Translations under genes and position numbers: made by a program
The notes under the pieces: model-generated
The model's input: the letters and a program-made list of their open reading frames with translations, nothing else
What the model was told of the DNA's origin: nothing
The model's database searches: none
Part shown: positions 9,142-18,659 of the stretch, in pieces
How positions within the stretch are numbered: the stretch's first letter is position 1
Layout of the letters: each line of letters starts with the position of its first letter
Assembly (NCBI GenBank): GCA_964433755.1
Contig: CAYSSR010000001.1
Coordinates: 1,545,518 to 1,609,517, forward strand
Source: JAUVXJ01 sp964433755
Lineage (GTDB): Bacteria; Chloroflexota; Anaerolineae; UBA7937; B3-Chlor
DNA: 64,000 bases
Reading direction: 5' to 3'

Positions 9142-9865
9142 GCTCGTACTCGCCCAAGTATGCCTCGATAACCTGCTGGTTGTTGATCACCTCACGGGGT
9201 GTGCCTTCGAATATCTTCTTACCCGCACTCAGCACTACCACTTTGTCGGATATGCCGAGTACTGCCTTCATTACGTGCTCCACCACGATCACGGTTGCCC
9301 CTGAAGACCTGATCTGCCGGACCAATTCCATGACATCTTCTATCTCCCTGAGATTGAGCCCGGTCATCATTTCATCCAGGAGCAACAACTTTGGCTTGGC
9401 GCCCAGGGCGCGGGCCAGCTCTACCCTCTTTCGATCAACGATGCCCAGCGTCGATGACTTCGTCAGGCATCTCGCTTCCAAGCCGGTTAGCGCCAGAATC
9501 GCCTCGCACTCTGCCTTGGCGTGTCCCACACTTCGCGCCGGTTCTCTCCCGTTGAGTAAGCCCACCAGGACATTCTCTTGCACGGTCATGTTGCTGAAGG
9601 GCCTGTTTAATTGAAAAGTCCTGGCTATGCCCACTTTGCAGGCCTTGTGAGGAGCGTTCCCGGTGATATCCTCACCGCAGAAGATCACTCTCCCTGATGT
9701 GGGCTTCAGGAAACCAGTAATCACATTGAACAAGGTAGTCTTGCCTGACCCGTTTGGCCCAATCAGGCCAAGTATGCTACCATCTTCCAGGGAGAAGCTG
9801 ACGTTTGACAGCGCCCGCAAACCGCCGAAATCCTTACTTACGTCCTGTACTTCGAGGATGGCCAT
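9134..9865 (-). CDS. livG: ABC transporter ATP-binding protein LivG
   Basis: A 243-residue ATPase partner of LivF. I place the start at the ATG at 9863-9865 because TTGGAGG precedes it and the protein then opens as MAILEVQDVSKDFGGLRAL, the usual LivG beginning; the frame stays open further upstream. Walker A is GPNGSGKTT and Walker B is LLLLDEMMTGLN. The signature loop reads LGIVDRKRVELARAL rather than LSGGQ; LivG proteins often deviate here, but this version is unusually degenerate. It follows the binding-protein gene after a stable hairpin. Confidence 0.92.
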   Translation of the reverse strand: MAILEVQDVSKDFGGLRALSNVSFSLEDGSILGLIGPNGSGKTTLFNVITGFLKPTSGRVIFCGEDITGNAPHKACKVGIARTFQLNRPFSNMTVQENVLVGLLNGREPARSVGHAKAECEAILALTGLEARCLTKSSTLGIVDRKRVELARALGAKPKLLLLDEMMTGLNLREIEDVMELVRQIRSSGATVIVVEHVMKAVLGISDKVVVLSAGKKIFEGTPREVINNQQVIEAYLGEYEHA

Positions 9866-10113
9866 GGTCTTCCTCCAAGAGACCTTTCTGGCGTCATCTC
9901 CTGGCATTCGCAACCAGGGGGGGGCGACGCCAATCTCATAACTCGTCGGGCCCATCGTTGCTTTGTTGTAGGGCAACCTGAGAGCCTCCCACAACAAGCC
10001 AAGAGGTGGAGATCTCCAGGCCCAACGGATTGGCGGTCGCGGTCCGACGCGCTCCCCGATTGACCTGATTGCCGACCAGGGGTTCTCCGCTCTGTGACTG
10101 AGTGTGAATGCGG

Positions 10114-10146
10114 GTCCCAAGCACACCCTCATGGTGTGCTTGGGAC
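10114..10146 (-). terminator. Perfect 14-bp stem hairpin after the binding-protein gene
   Basis: GTCCCAAGCACACC at 10114-10127 and its exact complement at 10133-10146 enclose a five-base loop. There is no T run after it in the direction of transcription, so it is more likely a partial terminator or an mRNA 3'-end stabiliser than a full intrinsic terminator. Such hairpins often let the binding protein be made in excess over the membrane subunits. Confidence 0.6.
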
Positions 10147-10156
10147 TCCCCCCTAC

Positions 10157-11461
10157 CTACCTTTCCGACCACGCGGGGAAGGGATAGACTGGGTCTGTTT
10201 CAGCCATCGCCGCAGGCCAGATTATCGTTTCCACCCCGTCTATGTACTGTACGAGGAAGTACTCTTTGTTGACCATGCCGTTGGGCTGGAACGTGACATG
10301 CCCCCCAAGAGTGTCCAGGTCAGTTTCGGCCAAGGCGTCTCTGACCTTGTCATGGTCCAGCGAGCCAGCTCGCTCTATGGCATCAGCTATGACCTCAATG
10401 GCCTGATAGGCCTGGCCAGCCAATTCCGGAGCATGCTCACCGCTCTCGGCCATATACGCCTCATCAAACTCCGCAGCCCCTGGGTAGCCCGTAGCCCAGT
10501 GATAGCCGTTGGTGGTGATGACGTAGTCGGCTTCTGGACCCATGCTCAACCAGTCAGCCCGAACCGCCGGTGCGGACAGCATCAGAATCGCCTTGGGCAC
10601 GAAGTCAAGCTGCTTCATCTGCTGCCAGAAGAGAATCCCGTCCGGGCCGATCATCGGAGCATACACGAAGTCAACGCCTTCTTGTTTGAAGCGCAGAATG
10701 GAGGTGGAGAAATCGCTACTGAACCTCTGGTACTTCTCGACGACGTAGTTGTCGAAGCCACGGTTGAAGGCTTCCCGCTGGAACCAGATGGAGTAGTCGA
10801 TGCCCATCAGATTCTGCTCTTCCATGAACCCGATCTTGGTCGCCTCTGGCGGGCCCAAGTCCTCCATCAACATGAATGGCCACTTGGCACAATCGGTATT
10901 CATCCAGCCTACGTCAAAGAGATACCGGAAGCCTTGCTGGAACGGATCCACGAGAGAGCCGTTGGCGATGACGAGAGGAACACCGTTCTTCTCAGCAACC
11001 ACCTGGCCCAGGGGCATTATCGCAGTGGTGCCTGAGAGAGCAGTCACCCCTTGCTCCACCAGATACTCCATTTCGGTAACGGCCTTCTCTTCGTCTGCCG
11101 AGTGATCTCCCCAAAGGATCTCCACCGGAATCTTCGCGTCATATTCCGCGACGTAGATGCCTCCCTCGGCATTGATATCGTCCATAGCGCGGGTGTATCC
11201 CCACTTCGTCTGGACCCCAAAGGCCGCCAGAGGCCCGGTCTGGTCGGTCACGGTGCCGATCTTGATGGTCGCAGGTGGCTCTGGTAGTGGGGGCTCAGTG
11301 GGCGCTGGTACTGGGGTGTCAGTGGGCACCGCTGCTGGAGGCTCGGTGGCCTCTGGCGCCTCTGTTGCCGCCGGGCCACAGGCGGGCAGGAAGGCCAACA
11401 CGCCCAACACCAGTATGATGGGAATGCTCACCGTCATTCTCAGCAGTTTGCTTCTCGCCAT
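10157..11461 (-). CDS. Substrate-binding lipoprotein of the branched-chain amino acid-type ABC importer
   Basis: A 434-residue extracytoplasmic solute receptor (Peripla_BP_6 type, LivJ/K-like). The ATG at 11459-11461 is preceded by AAGGAG; the upstream open stretch has no signal-like sequence. The N-terminus is a lipoprotein signal with lipobox LPAC and Cys28, followed by a Thr/Pro/Glu-rich tether to about residue 65. The receptor domain starts at TIKIGTVTDQTGPLAAFG and contains the hinge region GVTALSGTTAIMPLGQVVAE. It should deliver substrate to LivHM/GF, encoded just downstream. The ligand is unknown; the location among CoA-catabolic genes suggests a carboxylate. Confidence 0.9.
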   Translation of the reverse strand: MARSKLLRMTVSIPIILVLGVLAFLPACGPAATEAPEATEPPAAVPTDTPVPAPTEPPLPEPPATIKIGTVTDQTGPLAAFGVQTKWGYTRAMDDINAEGGIYVAEYDAKIPVEILWGDHSADEEKAVTEMEYLVEQGVTALSGTTAIMPLGQVVAEKNGVPLVIANGSLVDPFQQGFRYLFDVGWMNTDCAKWPFMLMEDLGPPEATKIGFMEEQNLMGIDYSIWFQREAFNRGFDNYVVEKYQRFSSDFSTSILRFKQEGVDFVYAPMIGPDGILFWQQMKQLDFVPKAILMLSAPAVRADWLSMGPEADYVITTNGYHWATGYPGAAEFDEAYMAESGEHAPELAGQAYQAIEVIADAIERAGSLDHDKVRDALAETDLDTLGGHVTFQPNGMVNKEYFLVQYIDGVETIIWPAAMAETDPVYPFPAWSER

Positions 11462-11603
11462 CTTAGGGTCTCCTTCTTCCTTCCTTGTAGATCTTGCTCT
11501 CCAATCTCCCTGTCGAGTCCATCTCCGAATGCTTGCCGGATTACCACCCCCTTTCGAGCACGGCAAAGAGCCCCTGTTAGTGAACCCCGCTGTCATCCAC
11601 TCA

Positions 11604-12374
11604 TCACATGACGGTGAGCACATTCTGCCCCCCGTCCACAACAAACACCGCCCCGGTGACGAAATCCGAGGCTGGAGAGGCCAGGTATAGCGCCAGACTA
11701 GCCACATCCTCCGGCTCCCCGAAGCGACTCAACGGCAGGCTCCGCAAGGCGGGCTCGGCGACTTCCGGCTTCTGCCACACCACCTGGCTGAAGCGAGTCT
11801 TGATCACCCCTGGCGCGATAGCATTGACCTGGATGTTGGCCGGGCCCAGTTCCACCGCCAGCACCTGCGTCAACATGATCACCGCTGCCTTGGAGATGCT
11901 GTATATGCCCATACCAGGCCCCGGTCGCAAACCGGCCACCGAGGCCATGTTGATAATCTTCCCGCCGCCCTGCTTCTTCATCTGGGGCGCAACAGCCTTG
12001 CACCCCCGAAAGACGCCCTTCAGATTGACGTCGAGGGTCTTCTCCACCTGGCTCTCATCGGCGCCGAGCAGGGGTCCAACGTATGGGTTGGTGCCGGCGT
12101 TGTTGACCGCCACATCGAGTCGTCCAAAGGTCTCCACCGTCTGGGCCACCATTGCCATCAGATCGTCCAGTACGCCCACGTGGGCCTGGAGAGCCAGGGC
12201 TTCGCCACCGGCGTCCCTGATCTCATCTGCCACCGGTTGTACGTCGTCCAGCTCCCGGTCGCTCACCACTACCTTTGCGCCAGCCTGTACGAACCTCAGC
12301 GCAATGGCACGCCCGATGCCTCGCGCCGCACCGGTGATCACTGCGACCTTTCCTTCAAGGGAGAACTCTGACAT
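11604..12374 (-). CDS. Short-chain dehydrogenase/reductase (FabG-like)
   Basis: A 256-residue classical SDR using NAD(P) to interconvert an alcohol and a ketone, for example a 3-hydroxyacyl thioester. The nucleotide-binding TGAARGIG is at residues 15-22, NNAG at 91-94, the catalytic Ser145, and the YSISK motif with Tyr158 and Lys162. The C-terminus reads VTGAVFVVDGGQNV, as expected. The Asp39 in VVVSDRELD after the second strand favours NAD over NADP. It lies between the thiolase and the transporter genes on the same strand. Confidence 0.92.
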   Translation of the reverse strand: MSEFSLEGKVAVITGAARGIGRAIALRFVQAGAKVVVSDRELDDVQPVADEIRDAGGEALALQAHVGVLDDLMAMVAQTVETFGRLDVAVNNAGTNPYVGPLLGADESQVEKTLDVNLKGVFRGCKAVAPQMKKQGGGKIINMASVAGLRPGPGMGIYSISKAAVIMLTQVLAVELGPANIQVNAIAPGVIKTRFSQVVWQKPEVAEPALRSLPLSRFGEPEDVASLALYLASPASDFVTGAVFVVDGGQNVLTVM

Positions 12375-12405
12375 CCGTCCCCTTTCCGTCCCACTGACCA
12401 GGTGG

Positions 12406-13584
12406 CTACTTCAACCGCTCGAAGATGCCCGCCGCGCCCTGACCCCCACCGGTGCACATGGTGACCAGACCGAACTGGACGTCACGGCGCTCCATCTCGT
12501 TGATGATCTGCACGGTAAGCTTGGCCCCGGTGCAGCCAAGAGGATGCCCCAGAGCTATGGCCCCGCCGTTGACGTTGGTGCTCTCCTCGTCCAGCCCCAA
12601 GTCGCGGATGACGACCAGCGCTTGGGAAGCGAAGGCCTCGTTGAGCTCGATGAGGCCCATGTCGTCCAGCGACATGCCGGTTAGTTCCAGAACCTTGGGC
12701 ACCGCGAACATGGGACCTATGCCCATCAGCTCCGGCGGGACACCGCAAGCAGCGAAGCCCACAAAGCGGGCCAGCGGCCTGAGGCCCAGGGCCTCTGCCC
12801 TCTCACGCTCCATCACCAACACCGCGGCAGCCCCGTCGGACATTTGCGACGAGTTGCCGGCGGTCACAGTGCCGTTCTTGGCAAAGACGGGCCGCAGCTT
12901 GCCCATCACCTCCAGCGAGGTATCGCGCCGGGGGCCTTCGTCGGCGTCAAACACGATCGTGCGTGTCGTGGGCTTGCCGTTGTCCAGTACCACCTGCTCG
13001 ATCTCCAGCGGCACGATCTCGCCCTTGAACTTGCCGGCGTCCTGAGCGGCAATGGCCCGCTGATGGCTGCGATAACCAAATGCGTCCTGATCCTCACGGC
13101 TGACGCTGTACTTGCTGGCTACGTTCTCAGCGGTCTGCCCCATGCTGAGGTAGAGTTGATGGTAGTTCTCAGCCATCCAGGGGTTGGGTGTGAACTTGTT
13201 GCCGATCATGGGCACCATGCTCATGGACTCGACACCACCCGCGATGATACAAGTGCCAAAGCCGGCCACGATCCGCTCCGCCGCTGCGGCGATCGCCTGC
13301 AAGCCAGAGGCGCAGGCGCGGATGACGGTCTGTCCCGGGACGGTGTAGGGAAAACCAGCGCGCAACAGCACGACACGGGCCACGTTCAACCCCTGCTCCG
13401 CCTCCGGGAAGGAGCAACCCAGGATCACGTCCTCCACGTCTTCGACCTCGACCGGCTCGGCCCGGCGAAGCACTTCGTTGATGACCACGCTGGCCATGTC
13501 CTCCGGGCGCACGTCCGCCAGCGTCCCCCGCGTCGCCTGTCCCACGGCGGTACGGGCACCGGAAACGATCACTGCTTCCTTCAT
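12406..13584 (-). CDS. fadA: Acetyl-CoA acyltransferase (thiolase)
   Basis: A 392-residue degradative thiolase that cleaves 3-ketoacyl-CoA with CoA to acetyl-CoA and a shortened acyl-CoA. The acylated nucleophile is Cys91 in IRACASGLQA. His347 in GHPLGCTGA and Cys377 in MCTGGGQG complete the active site, and NEAFASQAL is present. It lies 18 bases downstream of the FadN-type gene, forming the fadN-fadA pair known from Gram-positive beta-oxidation operons. All catalytic residues are intact. Confidence 0.94.
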   Translation of the reverse strand: MKEAVIVSGARTAVGQATRGTLADVRPEDMASVVINEVLRRAEPVEVEDVEDVILGCSFPEAEQGLNVARVVLLRAGFPYTVPGQTVIRACASGLQAIAAAAERIVAGFGTCIIAGGVESMSMVPMIGNKFTPNPWMAENYHQLYLSMGQTAENVASKYSVSREDQDAFGYRSHQRAIAAQDAGKFKGEIVPLEIEQVVLDNGKPTTRTIVFDADEGPRRDTSLEVMGKLRPVFAKNGTVTAGNSSQMSDGAAAVLVMERERAEALGLRPLARFVGFAACGVPPELMGIGPMFAVPKVLELTGMSLDDMGLIELNEAFASQALVVIRDLGLDEESTNVNGGAIALGHPLGCTGAKLTVQIINEMERRDVQFGLVTMCTGGGQGAAGIFERLK

Positions 13585-13602
13585 TCTCTCTTCGTCTTCC
13601 CG

Positions 13603-16050
13603 TCAGTTCCGCAGCGGCTTGCCCGTCTTGAGCATGTGCCGGATGCGGTCAATCGTCTTCTGCTCACCCAGCAGCGACATAAAGGCCTCTCGCTCCAGGT
13701 CGAGGATATACTGCGGATCCACCCACTGCGGCCTGGTCAGCTTCCCGCCGCTAAGTACGTGGGCCGACTTGTTTGCGACGAGAGCGTCGTGCTCAGATGC
13801 GTATCCGGCCTCCTTCATGCCCCAGACCATCACCTCCAGCGCAGCCAGGCCGTTGGCCCCCGTAGCCCAGATCTCCTTGCCGCGGGCTGGCGAACGGTAG
13901 CCCGACTCGGACATCTCCAGTACCATGCGCTTCGCTTCGTGCAGCAGGTGATCCCGGTTCATCACGATCCGGTCGGCAGGGGTCAGAAAACCCCACTGGC
14001 GGGCTTCTTCAGCGCTGGTGCTGACCTTCCCCATGGCGATCGTCTCATGAATCTGCCGCAAGATGGGGAACATGTCAGCTTTGGGGGTGCTCTTGGCCAC
14101 CGGCGATAGGACACGCCGCACCAGCTCCTTGCAGCCACCTGTGGCTGGCACCAGCCCCACGCCCGCCTCTACCAGGCCGATGTATGACTCGGCAGCCGCG
14201 CAGACGGCCGACGCCGCCATCATCACCTCGGCTCCGCCGGCCAGCACCATGCTGAACGGTGCACAGACCACGGGCTTCGGGCCATGGCGAAAAGCCATCA
14301 GCACATCCTGAGCCATCTTGAGCGCCGCTTCTATCTGCTCCCACTCGCCCTGCTCTGCCCTCGAAGCAAGCTCAGCGAGGTTGGCACCGGCGGAGAAGTG
14401 CTCGCCCTGGTTGCCTATGACTAGCCCTACCCAGTCACCCTCCAGCTCCTCGCTGGCCCGAGCCATCATTCTGGAGGTGTCCGTATACAGGGCGTTCATC
14501 TTGGAGTGAAACTCCAGGCAGAGGACACCATCGCCCATGTCCAGCAGGCTGGCACTGGGGTTGTGCGCAACGATCCGCTTCTGGTCCGACTTCAGCCCTT
14601 TGAGGACGATGACGCGGGGATCGCTCGCGGCAGCGACGTAGTCCTTGCTGGCTGGATCGTAGTAGTACAGCCGGCCGTTCTCCTTCTTGTAGAAACTGGT
14701 GTGCCCGGCAGCCAGCATCTCTTTGACCCACGGCGTGACCGCCATGCAATCGGCTTCCATCTGCTGCACCGACTGCGCCACACCCAGCGCGTCCCAGGTC
14801 TCGAACGGACCTAGCTCGTGCACGAAGCCCCACTTGATGGCGTTGTCGATGGATAGAACATCGTCGGCAATCTCGGGCATGGCGCTGGCCGCGTAGTTCA
14901 GAGCAAAGGCGATGGTATTCCAGATGAGCTGCCCGGCGCGGTCGGCAGTGTCACCGGATTCACCCCAAGCCTCGGCACAGAGTCGCTTGATCCGCTCGCC
15001 TACGTCTTGGACGTCCTTGTGCTTGGCCACCGAGTCGAAGCGCGGGTTGGCCGGAGGCTGGTACTCCAGCGTCTTCAGGTCCAACGTCCAGAACTGCCGT
15101 CCCTCCTCGGTCTCCACCCGCTTGTAGAATCCCTGTTTGGTCTTGTTGCCCAACCACTTGCGCTCCAGCATAGCCTCGATGAGTGCATTGAGCTTTTGGT
15201 GTTTCAGTTCCTCACGATAGGGATCGTCGGGAATGGCCGGGTAGAGGTTCTCGTTCACCTGGGCGTGTATGTCGAAGCCCAACAGATCATACAAGCGGAA
15301 GGTGGCGGCCTTGGGGTGGCCGACGAGAGGCCCGGTCAGGGCATCCACCTCTTCGACGGTGTAGCCGTCTTCCAGTGCACAGTTGAGCGTGTGGTTTCCC
15401 ACCATGGAGAAGAGGCGATTGGCGATGAAGTTGGGCGTGTCCTTGGCCACGACCACGCCCTTGCCCAACGCCCTTGTGGCGAACTCCTTCATGAACTCGA
15501 GGACCTCGGGCTCGGTCTGCCCGTGTGGGATGATCTCCAACAGCTTGAGGTAGCGAGGCGGGAAGAAGAAGTGCGTGCCCAGAAAGTGGGCCTTGAAGTC
15601 TTGCGAGCGCCCGTCGGCGATCTTCTTGATGGGAATACCGGAAGTGTTGGTGCTGACGATGCTTCCGGGCTTGCGAGCCTCCTCGATGCGCGCCATGAGC
15701 TGCTGCTTGGGGCCCAACTTCTCGACGATAGCCTCGACGATCCAGTCTGCCTCCCCCACCCAGTCGAACTTGTCCTCCACGTTGCCCAGCACGACTCGCT
15801 CGGCGGCATCCTGGGAGAATAGGTTGGCCGGGCGGGCCTTGACGCAACGCTGCCACCCTTCGTTCACGACGCGGTTGCGCACCGCCGGGTGTTCGAGCGT
15901 CAGCCCCTTGTCTTTCTCTTTTTGAGTCAGTTCCTGCGGGACGATGTCCAGCAGGTAGACCGGGACACCGACGTTGGCCAAATGAGCGCCGATGGCCGCC
16001 CCCATGGTACCGGCGCCGATGACAGTCACAAGGTTGACAGTGTAGCCCAT
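13603..16050 (-). CDS. fadN: 3-hydroxyacyl-CoA dehydrogenase / enoyl-CoA hydratase fusion (FadN type)
   Basis: An 815-residue two-function beta-oxidation enzyme in the order dehydrogenase then hydratase, as in FadN, opposite to the E. coli FadB order. The ATG at 16048-16050 is chosen because the NAD-binding strand VTVIGAGTMGAAIGAHLA starts right after it. The dehydrogenase His-Glu pair is in GTHFFFPPRYLKLLEII. The crotonase domain (about 540-760) has an oxyanion segment GEHFSAGANLAEL. Both acid/base glutamates are apparent, in GGAEVMM and GLVEAGVGLVPATGG. It is directly upstream of the thiolase and supplies hydration and oxidation of enoyl-CoA intermediates. Confidence 0.93.
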   Translation of the reverse strand: MGYTVNLVTVIGAGTMGAAIGAHLANVGVPVYLLDIVPQELTQKEKDKGLTLEHPAVRNRVVNEGWQRCVKARPANLFSQDAAERVVLGNVEDKFDWVGEADWIVEAIVEKLGPKQQLMARIEEARKPGSIVSTNTSGIPIKKIADGRSQDFKAHFLGTHFFFPPRYLKLLEIIPHGQTEPEVLEFMKEFATRALGKGVVVAKDTPNFIANRLFSMVGNHTLNCALEDGYTVEEVDALTGPLVGHPKAATFRLYDLLGFDIHAQVNENLYPAIPDDPYREELKHQKLNALIEAMLERKWLGNKTKQGFYKRVETEEGRQFWTLDLKTLEYQPPANPRFDSVAKHKDVQDVGERIKRLCAEAWGESGDTADRAGQLIWNTIAFALNYAASAMPEIADDVLSIDNAIKWGFVHELGPFETWDALGVAQSVQQMEADCMAVTPWVKEMLAAGHTSFYKKENGRLYYYDPASKDYVAAASDPRVIVLKGLKSDQKRIVAHNPSASLLDMGDGVLCLEFHSKMNALYTDTSRMMARASEELEGDWVGLVIGNQGEHFSAGANLAELASRAEQGEWEQIEAALKMAQDVLMAFRHGPKPVVCAPFSMVLAGGAEVMMAASAVCAAAESYIGLVEAGVGLVPATGGCKELVRRVLSPVAKSTPKADMFPILRQIHETIAMGKVSTSAEEARQWGFLTPADRIVMNRDHLLHEAKRMVLEMSESGYRSPARGKEIWATGANGLAALEVMVWGMKEAGYASEHDALVANKSAHVLSGGKLTRPQWVDPQYILDLEREAFMSLLGEQKTIDRIRHMLKTGKPLRN

Positions 16051-16225
16051 CGTTGAACTGCGTCTCCTGGCTCTGTTCGTGCGTCGTTGCTGAGTAGACC
16101 AATCCGGACTTGCGTCAAACGTGACCATCGCGTGTCACGCTCCATGTTTCGCAGTTCGATGCCAACCACGCGTTGCCAGCGAGGTCAACTCCGCTACATT
16201 TCGTGCCTGCTCCGTCAAACGGCTC

Positions 16226-17146
16226 TCAGAAGTTGACCTTATCCTGACCTTTGAGATGCAGAATCTCCCTGGCCTCATCAGGCGTGGCCGGCTCGTGACC
16301 CAACTCCCGTGCTATGCGTATGATCTTCTCCACCTGTTCAGCATTACTCTTCGCCAGCACGCCTTTGCTTAGATAGAGGTTATCTTCCATGCCCACTCTG
16401 GCATGGCCGCCCATGATCATGGATAGGGCACACATGGGAAACTGATGACGTCCAGCAGCACAGACAGACCAGGTGAAGTCTCCAATCGCTGCCCTGGCGG
16501 TGTTGCGCAGGAAGACCAGATTCTCTGCGGACGCCGGTATGCCCCCTAGAATGCCCAGGACAAACTGGAGGTGAAGAGGTCTCTGAAGGTATTCCTTGCG
16601 GACCAGGTAGGCGAGGTTATTGATCATCCCGGTATCGTATACTTCCAGCTCCGGCTTGGTCTCGTTCTCGGCAAAGAGCTGGGCGTTCTCCCGCAGGGTC
16701 TTGAAGGTGTTGGGGAAGATACCATCCCACGAGCTCTCCAAGAACGGCTTCTCCCAGTCGTACTTGAACTCTTCCACGGCATCCAGAATCGGGAATATAC
16801 CGAAATTGAGTGAGCCGGCGTTGAACGAGGCCAACTCTGGCTTCAGCTCTGACACAACCTTGGCTCGCTCTGCTACGCCCATCTCCGGCGTGCCGCCCGT
16901 GGTGAAGCAAAGAATGATGTTGCATCTGCTCTTCACATTCGTGGCGACTTCCCTGAATAGCTCCGTGTCGGGAACTGGCATTCCACTCTCGGGATCACGC
17001 ACGTGAATGTGGGCAATCGCGCCGCCCGCCTCGTGCACCCTTACTGCCTCATCAGCGATCTGTTGCGGCGTTATCGGCAAGTACGGAGACATAGAGGGAA
17101 CGTGAACACTACCGTTAATCGCCGCGGTTACGACGACTTTGGCCAA
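16226..17146 (-). CDS. Beta-keto acid cleavage enzyme (BKACE, DUF849)
   Basis: A 306-residue Zn-dependent TIM-barrel enzyme of the family founded by 3-keto-5-aminohexanoate cleavage enzyme (Kce). These enzymes condense a beta-keto acid with acetyl-CoA and release acetoacetate plus a new acyl-CoA. The metal site is visible as HIHVRD (His46, His48), and the late motif GGHARVGMEDN probably supplies the third ligand. The family start MAKVVVTAAINGS and NAGSLNFG are present. Length is normal. Together with the crotonase encoded upstream, it points to cleavage of a beta-keto acid intermediate. The exact substrate depends on specificity residues that cannot be judged here. Confidence 0.9.
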   Translation of the reverse strand: MAKVVVTAAINGSVHVPSMSPYLPITPQQIADEAVRVHEAGGAIAHIHVRDPESGMPVPDTELFREVATNVKSRCNIILCFTTGGTPEMGVAERAKVVSELKPELASFNAGSLNFGIFPILDAVEEFKYDWEKPFLESSWDGIFPNTFKTLRENAQLFAENETKPELEVYDTGMINNLAYLVRKEYLQRPLHLQFVLGILGGIPASAENLVFLRNTARAAIGDFTWSVCAAGRHQFPMCALSMIMGGHARVGMEDNLYLSKGVLAKSNAEQVEKIIRIARELGHEPATPDEAREILHLKGQDKVNF

Positions 17147-17420
17147 TGTCTCTACCTCCCATGGTTGTGGATCCGACTGTCCTACGAAGCATTATCTTGG
17201 ACTGTGCCCGTCATGGAGGCGAAGGCCGATGCCATTCCAGCCATCGTATCCCCACCACGAGGCGAGCCTGGCCGTTTCGACATCACATCCATATCGGTCA
17301 CTCCGTCGTGCTTGCTTTCACGCCATCACACATGGGCCCGAACCATCAGTTGGATTCCGTATGAGGTGGGCTTCTCGGGCAGCCTGAGCCCGGGGACAGC
17401 ACAGGTGTCAGCGACTTCCC

Positions 17421-18413
17421 CTATTTGATCTCGTCTTCTTCCTGTCCTCCGTCGACGCGGGGACGAATGACCTTGCCCTTCTTCTCGGCCTTGCGAACGA
17501 GTTCGGCTTCTTCGCGAGCCCACTCCCAGTAGCTGACCTCGTGGGGAGAGTGTTCGGTGGCGGTGACGTACATCTCACTGGAGAAGGCGTTGCGCACTTC
17601 GTTGGCGATGTCTTCCTTCCAGGCCTTGCGGAGCTGCTGGACAGTGATGCGGCGGGTTACGCGCGAGCCGGTGCGCATAATAAGCTCGGCGATCTCCCAG
17701 GCGCGTTCGTAGCAGGATTCGAGGTTGGGCCAGATCTCGTTGACCATACCGAGGGCGAGGGCTTTTCGTGCGGTGATGATCTCGCCGGTCAACTCGGCAT
17801 AAGCGAATCTCTTGCGGCCCATGAGCTCACGCCAGGCAATCTGAATGCCGTCACCAGGAACCATGTTGACGCGGAAATGCATATCCGTGGTCCAGGCGTC
17901 CTCCGTGCAGAGGGTGATATCGCATAGCATTGCCAGTTCCGAGTGGAAGGCGGCGCCGTTCCAAACCCCGATGGTGGGAACCTCGACGTCGAAGATCTGA
18001 CCTTCGATGTCGTTCGTACCGTCGTAGTACTGGTACTCGTACATCCTCCAGGCCACTTCCGGGTCTGATGCGAATTCATAAGCAGGCTGCCACTCACCAT
18101 CTGCATTGACTCGTCCTATGCCTTTGGTGAAATCCTTGCCCGAGCCGCCCAGGATGATGACCTCGTTGTCCGGATCTCGGCCCGCCCAGTCAAAGAAGTA
18201 GTGAAGGCCCTGATGGGCGGGAGCACCCCACTGCATGCTGTCGCCGTTGGTGTGAAGTCGGGCCTCAAGGATGCCGTCTTCCCGCTTCATCAGAAGGCAA
18301 TGCTTGAGCTTTTCTGAGTACTTTTCGAACGGCATGTGTGGAATCGTCCCCAATTCCTCATGTGGGATCTCTTTGCGTTTGCCCGCATCGGATTCGTAGT
18401 TAGCCCTTATCAT
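17421..18413 (-). CDS. Crotonase-superfamily protein resembling 6-oxocamphor hydrolase
   Basis: A 330-residue crotonase-fold protein. Ordinary enoyl-CoA hydratases carry two glutamates, which I do not find here. Instead the sequence aligns by eye with 6-oxocamphor hydrolase, a retro-Claisenase that cleaves a cyclic beta-diketone with water. The shared features are PFEKYSEK near the start, the His in GAAFHSELAMLCDI, the His in MHFRVN and the Asp in VPGDG. These correspond to His122, His145 and Asp154 of that enzyme as I recall it. The C-terminal 60 residues are highly charged and longer than the family norm. It is the first enzyme gene after the regulator. C-C bond hydrolysis is a good hypothesis, not proven. 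Confidence 0.78.
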   Translation of the reverse strand: MIRANYESDAGKRKEIPHEELGTIPHMPFEKYSEKLKHCLLMKREDGILEARLHTNGDSMQWGAPAHQGLHYFFDWAGRDPDNEVIILGGSGKDFTKGIGRVNADGEWQPAYEFASDPEVAWRMYEYQYYDGTNDIEGQIFDVEVPTIGVWNGAAFHSELAMLCDITLCTEDAWTTDMHFRVNMVPGDGIQIAWRELMGRKRFAYAELTGEIITARKALALGMVNEIWPNLESCYERAWEIAELIMRTGSRVTRRITVQQLRKAWKEDIANEVRNAFSSEMYVTATEHSPHEVSYWEWAREEAELVRKAEKKGKVIRPRVDGGQEEDEIK

Positions 18414-18659
18414 TGTCGTACGCTCCTCCTTGATAGGCCTGATCGGGCCTGACCACGTGAGCAGAACTGGCCGATTCCAGGTCGCCTAACGATTCACTTC
18501 AGCCGCAACTGACAGTGACTAGTGCTCCTCCCGCGGCTCCCACCGCTGGCGATTCCACTCACCCCCAAGCATTGGAGTGTGTCGCACCCTGTCACTACCG
18601 CCTCAGCCTATATGGTTTTCCCAAGACGCGCCTTGCCAGGCCTGTCTCCAGGTCCCCCA

